Of a stretch of 64,000 nucleotides of DNA, positions 57,760 to 64,000 are shown piece by piece (positions within the stretch are counted from its first letter, which is position 1; each line of letters opens with the position of its first letter). The position numbers and the translations under genes were made by a program. Below the pieces are notes generated by a model. The model made no database searches. It was given only the letters and a program-made list of their open reading frames with translations, and was not told the origin of the DNA. The DNA comes from Acanthamoeba castellanii str. Neff (Eukaryota; Discosea; Longamoebia; Acanthamoebidae). Location of the stretch: positions 469,321 to 533,320 of the forward strand of contig NW_004457343.1 of assembly GCF_000313135.1 (NCBI RefSeq), given 5' to 3'.

Positions 57760-60700
57760 ATGCTGGTGAGCGGCCGTCAAGTTTTACAGAGAGTGAGAGT
57801 GGAGCAGCGTACGCTGTGGGCGATCGGTCTCAATCTCCGACAGCTCCTGGCCGTCTTCGCCGTAGCCGCCGGAACTATCGCTTCGCGCACCGCCGAGGGA
57901 GGCGTGCGGCGGAGGGCGGAACGAGGTTGTGCTGCTGATCGGGGACGAGCCCGTCGATGGGGACTCGTCCTCGACAAGGGACTCCAGACGGGTCATGACC
58001 TCGAGGAACGTGGGGCGCAGGCTGGCGTCGGTGTCCCAGCAGTTTCGCATCAGCCCGAGGTAGAGCGCGGGCACCTCCTTCAACTGGTCCTCGTCGACTT
58101 GCGTTGTCGGTCGCATGTCGTCCCTCAGCACACCCACGGCGATCGCAGCCGCGCTATTGTGTCGCCCCAAGTCCGCGTTAGTGACACAAGACCGCACACG
58201 GCAGACGGCACACGGCACACGGCACACGGCACACGGCACACGGCACACGGCACACGGCACACGCACCTGAGATGCTCGTAGGGGTTGCGCCGTGTGACAA
58301 TTTCGAAAAGGACCACCCCGAACGAGAAGATGTCTGCGAGCATATAGTCAACGGCCGGCTGCTCGGCGAGCACCTCGGGCGCGGTCCACGGGATGCTGCC
58401 GATGTGTCTGTCCGACGCCTTGATCTGGTCCTTGAATTTGCCCAGCCCTGACCGCCGCGCATTGCGAGTCTGTGAGCCGTCATTCATTCTTGAAGCACAG
58501 AGCACAGAAGAGCAAGAGGTCATATACCAAAGTCGGACACTTTAACGTTCCACTTGGAGTCCAAGAGCAGGTTGAGGGACTTGAGGTCGCGATGCACGAT
58601 GCCGGACCTGTTGCGAAACGCAAACAAGCCAGGCGGGTCAGCTGTATGTTTACAGGCGGGGTTCGCGACGGCAACGTACGAGTGGAGAAAGTGCATGCCC
58701 TTGGCGGCCCGCAGCGCGATCTTGAGCGACAGTGTCATAGGAATGCAGGGGACCAGGTCGTTATGCAACACCTGACGATCGAACAATGCGTTGGTCATGC
58801 ACACACTTGGCAACGCACACGCACACGCACACGCACGCACCACCGCACACCGGAATGGCGGAGTCACGTACATCGTAGAGGGAGCCGAGGGCCATGTACT
58901 CCATGATGATGCACATGCGCGGCGGCTTGGAGGAAGCGCCCATGAAGAGCACCACGTTGGGGTGCCGCAGGGCGCTCATGACCCGCATTTCCGAGTGGAA
59001 GTTGAGCTTCATCTCCTTGGTGACGAGCCCCGGCGTCATGACCTTCACCGCCACCTCGGTCCCCTTCCACTTGCCCTTGTAGACCTCGCCGAACGAGCCC
59101 TCACCCAGCTTGTGGTCCAGGTCCAGCTCATCGAAGTTAATGTCCCTGGTGTCCACCAACACACACACACCGCACACCGCACACCACACACCACACACGA
59201 CCACACACGAGTCAGGCAAGGCCAGTGAGCTGCGCCTAGGTGTGCACGTGTGCGTACCACTCTTCCTTTTTCTTCTTGGTGACGCGGAATATGAGGAGGG
59301 CGCAGAGCGCCAAGGCGACGAGCAGCACGCATACCACGACGCCCACCACCGGCACGACGATGCCCACCACCATGCCCGTCACGTCGGAACCGCCCGTGCT
59401 GTTTGTTTTAGCTCCGAAGATGCAGTACGGCCCTGTGTATCGCACATATGTGATCAAACAACACCGGCAATGCATGAACACACCTCAATGCTGACGTGGC
59501 AGGGCGGAGAGTGAGCGCGGGGTACCGGCGGCTTCGGGCGCGGTGCACTGGCAGACGCCGGCCTTGCAGTATCCGTTGTTGGAGCAGATACGCTGGTCGG
59601 GCGCCACGCAGGTCATGCGCGTGCCGTTGGACAGAGCGATGCGGCCATCCACCTTGGCATAGATCGGCTCGACGAATGACTTGGCCAGGGCTGCTTCGAT
59701 GGCCTGAACAAGCGCGTAAAAACTTGTGAGAAACACTGCAAACGGGAGGAAGAAGCGAGCAAGAGAAGCCATGGGAGTAGCAGTACCGTGGCGGCTGTAA
59801 GCTGCGAGCTGGTGGGGCTGACGGCACTGGCGGCGAGTTCTTCGTAGCTGTCACCTCCCTTGGCGATGAAGTCCAGCGTGGTGATGGAGTAGTACTGCTG
59901 ATGGTCGAGGATACCCCACTTGCCATCACCGCCCTCCACCCATACGTCCACGACCCGCTGTCCGACCGGTAAGGTAGGGTTCCAAGTGAACTTCAGGCCT
60001 GCCACCTGACGAGATGGCAAGAGGGACTGTCAAGAAGGAGCACGCACGCACAACAGCAAATAGCCGACACATGGCACACAGCACGCAGGACACACGCAAA
60101 ATGAAGTGAAAGTGCGCACCGAGAGGAATCGACCCACGCCAGCGCTGAGGGGCAGGTTGGTCTGGTCGGCCAGGGACACCGAGTTGTCGAGGGCCACGAT
60201 GAGGTCCTCGCCTTTGAGGCTGAACGTGAACAGGAAGTCCCAACCAAAGGGAAACACCACCAGGTACTCGCCGAGCGTGATGCTCCCTTCCCGGAACGGA
60301 CCACTGCACAACCGGGCGTTAGTCCAAGTCCTCGCTTGATATCGAAATGATGGGAACGCACTAGACTGCGCCGCCGTTGACCAGCCCGATCCGAGTTCCC
60401 GTCACGTTGCGGAAGACGTCGGCGATCCAGCCGCCAATGGCACATTCGCCGAAGACGCACGAGTTCTGTGCGTGATGGCTGTGAGCACAGAGACGAGGGA
60501 GGCGAGTCCAAACACCGTACCTGCCACTCAATGTCGATGGCTGCTTTGCCCACGACCTTACTTGAGGAGGCCCGGACTTCGTCCATTTGGGCCAATATCT
60601 GCTCCTGGATCCCGGGGTCGGCGTCGATCGTCGCATCGAGTTGAATGGACTCCCCATTCCACGACGTCAACACTCCATAGTCATCGAAGGTCACGTCGAG

Positions 60701-62358
60701 CCTAAGCGCACAAAAAACCCCAAACCACCACGAGAGAAGATGTCAGAGCCAAGTCGGGCAACTGACCAGCAGAGATCAATGCCTTATTTATGAGCGCATA
60801 CCTTCCTAGCCTTCGGCCAAAGTTACCCGAGGCCACGACGAGCAGAGGTTGAGGACCCGCCTCAGAACCGGCCCAGGCCATGTACTTGACCTGAGGATAG
60901 GTTCCCTGTACGACTTCGTGCACTCCTGCACACACGACGCACACACACACACACACACACACGCACACACACACGAGAGTGTGTGAGACGATGTAAGATG
61001 TACAAGATCACAAGGTAGGTGACCTACCTTCGTCGTTGGCATAGAGGGCGTTGGGGAGTATCACAATGTCGATTCCCGGCACAAAATTGATGACTGAGTC
61101 GAGCACGCTCACGTCGCTCACAGAGACGATGATCTTGTTGACTTGAGTAGTCACAGCAGAGCAGATCAGCACCGTGTACCGCAACGTGTTGTTGGGAGAG
61201 GCAACTCGCACGAACCTCCTTGGTTCAACATGCTGCCCACGGCTTGTAGCATGCCACTCAACTCGCTGAAGGAGTTCTGCGAAGCCAAAAGCAAAAAAAG
61301 CGAGTGAGTGGCGAACTCTCTACCATGCGGTTCCAGGGGTGAACGTACGATCGACCGGGAGTCTTCGAAACGCGTTCCAACTTGAGCCACCAAAGTAGCC
61401 GCGTAGCCAACCTAGAGCGATAGATGTGAGGAACATAAACACGCCACTGGTAGTGTGAAGACGGAGAGGAGCTTGCCTTGTCACCGCTGGCAAAGGTGAA
61501 GATGGCATAGGGCACAATCGTTGCGTTGACCAGTCGGGAGTCATTCTTGCCCACCAGGTTGGCCGCGACGACCTGGGTGTTGGGCACCAGCTGGATGAAC
61601 TTGGCCAACTTCACGACAATTTACACTCGTCAGTGCAAACGGTCTACCACTTGAGATCACTGTGTGAAGGCAAGGAGCGACCTGATCCACGCCACCAAAG
61701 AACTCAAACAGATCGATCTTGATCGCGTCGTAGCCTGCGTCGTACCGAGATCAAACGCCGGTTAGTCCAACAACTGCGCTTTGATCCAAGCCATGCGTAC
61801 CCATCTCATGGTAGTACTGCCCCAGCATCTCCGTGCCGAAGAGCGTCCAAAACACAGAGCCTGTGACGAAAAAAGAAGAGAGACATGAGATTAACTCACA
61901 GCTCGCACAGGTCTGAGAGTTGTCGTGCGTGCCTGTGAAGAGATAGCCGCCGTCAATCAGGAGGGAGTTCTCCACGCTGGCGCGAATGGATTTGATGAGC
62001 GCCGTCCTCCGTGCCACGCCCCCGATGCACGGGAGGTTGGCCGGTTCGGCCACGTAGGAGTCGTTGCCGCTGGTCGCATTGGTAGGGGTGCACGGGCCGT
62101 TGAATTGACCCACGGCCAGCACCTGCGAGTCCGTATTGGCCGTGTGCAACAGGGACAACGTAAACGCCCCTGCAACGTGGTCCAGTGGTCAGTGCGGCGT
62201 GTACCGCTAGACCGGCAAGCACAGAACCAGAAAAAATAGATAGAGAAATTAAAAGAGAAAAGAGGGAATGTACCTCGGCAAAGGTGCGGCAGAATGCACA
62301 GGACGAGGAGACCGCAGAGGAGCAGGCAGGAGCTTGAGTGCTGGGCCTGCTTCTGCAT
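55037..62358 (-). CDS. Transmembrane receptor: pseudo-5'-nucleotidase ectodomain, TKL kinase, cyclase homology domain, TKL kinase
   Basis: More than 25 exons encode roughly 1,600 residues. A signal peptide ([20 protein letters not shown]) is followed by a 5'-nucleotidase fold: [63 protein letters not shown] and VVAANLVG, then the C-terminal domain with [22 protein letters not shown] and [12 protein letters not shown]. Next are an EGF-like six-Cys motif (59570-59410), one TM helix ([20 protein letters not shown]) and a basic stop-transfer. Kinase 1 has [26 protein letters not shown] and [12 protein letters not shown] class III cyclase-like domain has [17 protein letters not shown] and [10 protein letters not shown]. 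Kinase 2 has [27 protein letters not shown] and [10 protein letters not shown]. The product ends [10 protein letters not shown]. Both kinases keep the Lys, HRD and DFG residues. The metal sites of the nucleotidase are replaced. Exon joins were checked at the signal peptide, ectodomain, TM-kinase and C-terminal junctions. Confidence 0.9.
57692..57754. repeat. (CA)n microsatellite in an intron of the receptor kinase-cyclase gene
   Basis: About 31 CA units, in the intron between the kinase 1 tail and the cyclase domain. Confidence 0.97.
58196..58264. repeat. Heptanucleotide repeat (GGCACAC)n in an intron of the receptor kinase-cyclase gene
   Basis: About nine copies of GGCACAC, the first one imperfect. 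Confidence 0.93.
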
Positions 62359-62976
62359 CCTCTAGGATTGGTGCTCAAGGTGCCTCGGCTGTTGGCGGTA
62401 TGGGGAGTGCCGGCAACAGTAACGCGCTTGTGTGTAGTGGCTCGTTCCTCCAAGGTTGAAAGGCCAAGATCAGAGTCGTGTAGGATTTTCGATCTCCCAC
62501 TTTTCTGTAGTCTTCAGCAGGCGAAGTCGCAAGCACGCACTGCATGGCCGTGCAGCTCCTTGCCGCTCCTCAAGCTGCTGTGTGCGACCACCATTGGCGG
62601 CCCGGTTTGCAAAATTAAACCCCTGATGTGTGGTTACATGCTGCTCAGCCAACCAGCGTGCGTGGGACTCACCCTAGCCTGTAACGGTGGCTCAACACGG
62701 CACCTTCACATCCGGTGACGTGAGCTGTCTTCTGGTCAGGAGGACTCACCCGGGGTTGCTGCCTCCCTGCCCTCAGCCGCTTTTCTCCTGGTCTGCCTCG
62801 AGTTGGCACTGAACGCGGTGTGCTCCTCCCGCGGCCACAGATGTGCGTACCGCAGAAGCTCGGCGCCTCCATGCACCAAACGCGGATTGGGCTACACTCC
62901 CTAGGAGTTTTATGGACAGTTGGGTTTGTGTTTCAACACAGGCGCACTCTGCGCAGAGGCTTGTAGGACGTTACGG
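62359..62976. other. Intergenic stretch upstream of the receptor gene
   Basis: These 618 bp lie between the receptor start (-) and the stop of the acidic hypothetical gene (-). The receptor promoter should lie here. Short open frames are present on both strands but none has a recognisable domain, a good start and splice-phase support. Confidence 0.45.
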
Positions 62977-63591
62977 TCAATCGTCTGCTTGTCGAAGCGC
63001 CGAAGGTTGCTGGGCTCTCCGCACAAAGCTGATCGTTCGATTCAGCTGGGGCTGCTGCCCCGCAGGGGTATCGCTGCTGTCCCGCCGCTGGTGACCCCGC
63101 TCGCCCCGCACCCACCGCGGCGGAGTGAGTGGCGATGACGGAGCCGACCCTGTGGCCTTGACGCGGTGCGGATGACGTCGCGCCAGTCCTTCGTCTTCGC
63201 TGTGTCGCTTTCTGTCTTCGTCGTTTTCGTTCTTTGTCCCCCCCACCTCGCTTTCGCTCTTTCGCCCCGCGAGACGCAACCTCTCGAGGAGGATGAGGTC
63301 CTCCTTTCTGGACAACAAGACGCTCTCCCGATTGTAGATGTGTTTTACGTACGCCGCTTCGTTTCCCTCGAGAAAAATCAATTCTCCCTCATCTTGGTCT
63401 TCGCTGTCGGATCCACCTCCATTCTCGCTATCGCTATCGTCATCTTCATCTTCCTCGCGTAGTTCCTTGGTTACTGCCTCACCCCGCCTTCTGCCGACCT
63501 CCCTGCGCCGCGAACCGTCCAAACGATGCATGCCCTCGCCCCCTTCTCCATCTTCGCCTTTTCCATCCAGCTCCGTCTCGCTGCCCTCCAT
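62977..63591 (-). CDS. Acidic/basic charged hypothetical protein
   Basis: An open frame from ATG 63591 (MEGSETELDGKGEDGEGG) to TGA 62979-62977, 204 residues. Composition is highly charged: an Asp/Glu/Ser-rich centre (EEDEDDDSDSENGGGSDSED) followed by an ordered-looking helix (ELIFLEGNEAAYVKHIYNRE) and an Arg/Ser/Pro-rich C-terminus. No domain is recognised. An upstream in-frame extension without ATG exists, and further exons downstream cannot be excluded. Coding status is inferred from length and composition only. Confidence 0.5.
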   Translation of the reverse strand: MEGSETELDGKGEDGEGGEGMHRLDGSRRREVGRRRGEAVTKELREEDEDDDSDSENGGGSDSEDQDEGELIFLEGNEAAYVKHIYNRESVLLSRKEDLILLERLRLAGRKSESEVGGTKNENDEDRKRHSEDEGLARRHPHRVKATGSAPSSPLTPPRWVRGERGHQRRDSSDTPAGQQPQLNRTISFVRRAQQPSALRQADD

Positions 63592-63936
63592 CAACTTGTG
63601 GCAGACTTTCGGTTTGCCCAACCACTACGAAATGTATTGTATTTGAAGTAATATTTGAAACACCTTTAAAAATAGGGTCAATATTCACCGAGGTTGGGCA
63701 AGGCTCTGTTGCGGGAGGCTTGATGCAAAGGGACAGACCTGTGGGGTGAGCCCTGAAGGGTGTTGTGGTGGACTTTCAGTCTTGCACCTTGCGCCTTCCC
63801 GGCCTCGCTCGCGCGCCTTTCCCGCCAAATCCGCACGTTTTAAATTTGGTAGCGCGAACTGGCGCAGACAACATCCTCTTTTTGGTGAGGCAATCGACAG
63901 AATCTTAAGAAAGAAGAAGCAGCCGCTATACTCGAC
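63592..63936. promoter_or_regulatory. Divergent intergenic region before the SGTNSQ-motif gene
   Basis: This 345-bp spacer lies between divergent starts. A T/A-rich patch (CGTTTTAAATTTGG, about 63835-63848) lies about 95 bp upstream of the plus-strand ATG and could be part of a core promoter. This is a guess from position only. Confidence 0.35.
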
Positions 63937-64000
63937 ATGTCGTACAGGAAGGGGTACTCGTGCACCGGATCAGGAACGAACTCTCAGGTGAGTCCCTCCT
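63937..64000 (+). CDS. Small protein with SGTNSQ motif, first exon only (3' partial)
   Basis: Exon 1 is 63937-63987, encoding MSYRKGYSCTGSGTNSQ, with a good donor CAG|GTGAGT at 63988. The phrase SGTNSQ, normally continued as GNHY, is the opening of a small Tyr/Ser/Gly-rich protein family found in fungi, plants and protists, whose function I do not know. The rest of the gene lies outside the window. Confidence 0.6.
   Translation, partial: MSYRKGYSCTGSGTNSQVSPS

Noticed and set aside
57283..58281. Plus-strand open frame of 332 residues opposite the receptor gene
   Set aside because: Antisense to the cyclase and kinase exons; no domain, and contains intron microsatellites. Typical GC-rich shadow frame.
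62669..62872. Short minus-strand open frame, Arg/Pro-rich
   Set aside because: 67 residues, non-ATG start, no domain and no splice partners.

Overview
The window is nuclear DNA of a gene-dense, GC-rich, intron-rich protist. The best fit is Acanthamoeba (Amoebozoa). The grounds are many short GT-AG introns (roughly 60-130 nt, donors often GTACGT or GTGCGT, acceptors often GCGCAG or TGCAG), CA/GT and CGTGT microsatellites confined largely to introns, and tyrosine-kinase-like (TKL) kinases combined with SH2 or nucleotide-cyclase domains. A run of N from 36118 to 37046 shows that it comes from a draft scaffold. The organism name is inferred from content, not from a database search.

Layout, left to right. 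A PH-RING protein (+, 5' truncated) and an SLC25 mitochondrial carrier (+) are followed by a WrbA-type flavodoxin (-), a tRNA-Leu(CAG) (-), a CCR4-type EEP nuclease (-) and a kinesin with a C-terminal PH domain (-). Then come aspartyl aminopeptidase (+), an unrecognised protein with an N-myristoylation-like start (-), DNA topoisomerase II (-), calmodulin (-) and an unrecognised Ser-rich protein (-). A poorly coding 1 kb stretch precedes glyoxalase II (+), a KH/RG-rich protein (-), an RSZ-type SR splicing factor (-) and an RNF123/KPC1-like E3 ligase (-). RFT1 follows (+, interrupted by the gap), then a class 3 lipase with an apparent frameshift (-), an SH2-TKL kinase (+), the SSU processome protein UTP18 (-), an STE20-like kinase (-) and mitochondrial tryptophanyl-tRNA synthetase (+). 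The right end holds a Kelch-BTB (LZTR1-like) protein (-), an F-box protein (-), a large receptor kinase-cyclase-kinase (-), an acidic hypothetical protein (-) and the first exon of a small SGTNSQ-motif protein (+).

Most genes are housekeeping: chromosome topology, ribosome biogenesis, splicing, tRNA charging, N-glycosylation and peptide turnover. They do not form a single pathway. Signalling is heavily represented: calmodulin, three kinase genes carrying four kinase domains, three ubiquitin-ligase-related genes and a PH-RING protein. Convergent pairs are tightly packed (only 43 bp between the TrpRS and Kelch-BTB stop codons) and several divergent pairs share short putative promoters.

The most unusual locus is 55037-62358. 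It encodes a secreted/transmembrane protein whose ectodomain has a 5'-nucleotidase fold in which all the metal-site motifs I can align are replaced, while the nucleotide-binding C-terminal half looks preserved. This is followed by an EGF-like motif, one membrane span, a TKL kinase, a degenerate class III cyclase homology domain and a second TKL kinase. It looks like a pseudoenzyme-based receptor, possibly for purines.
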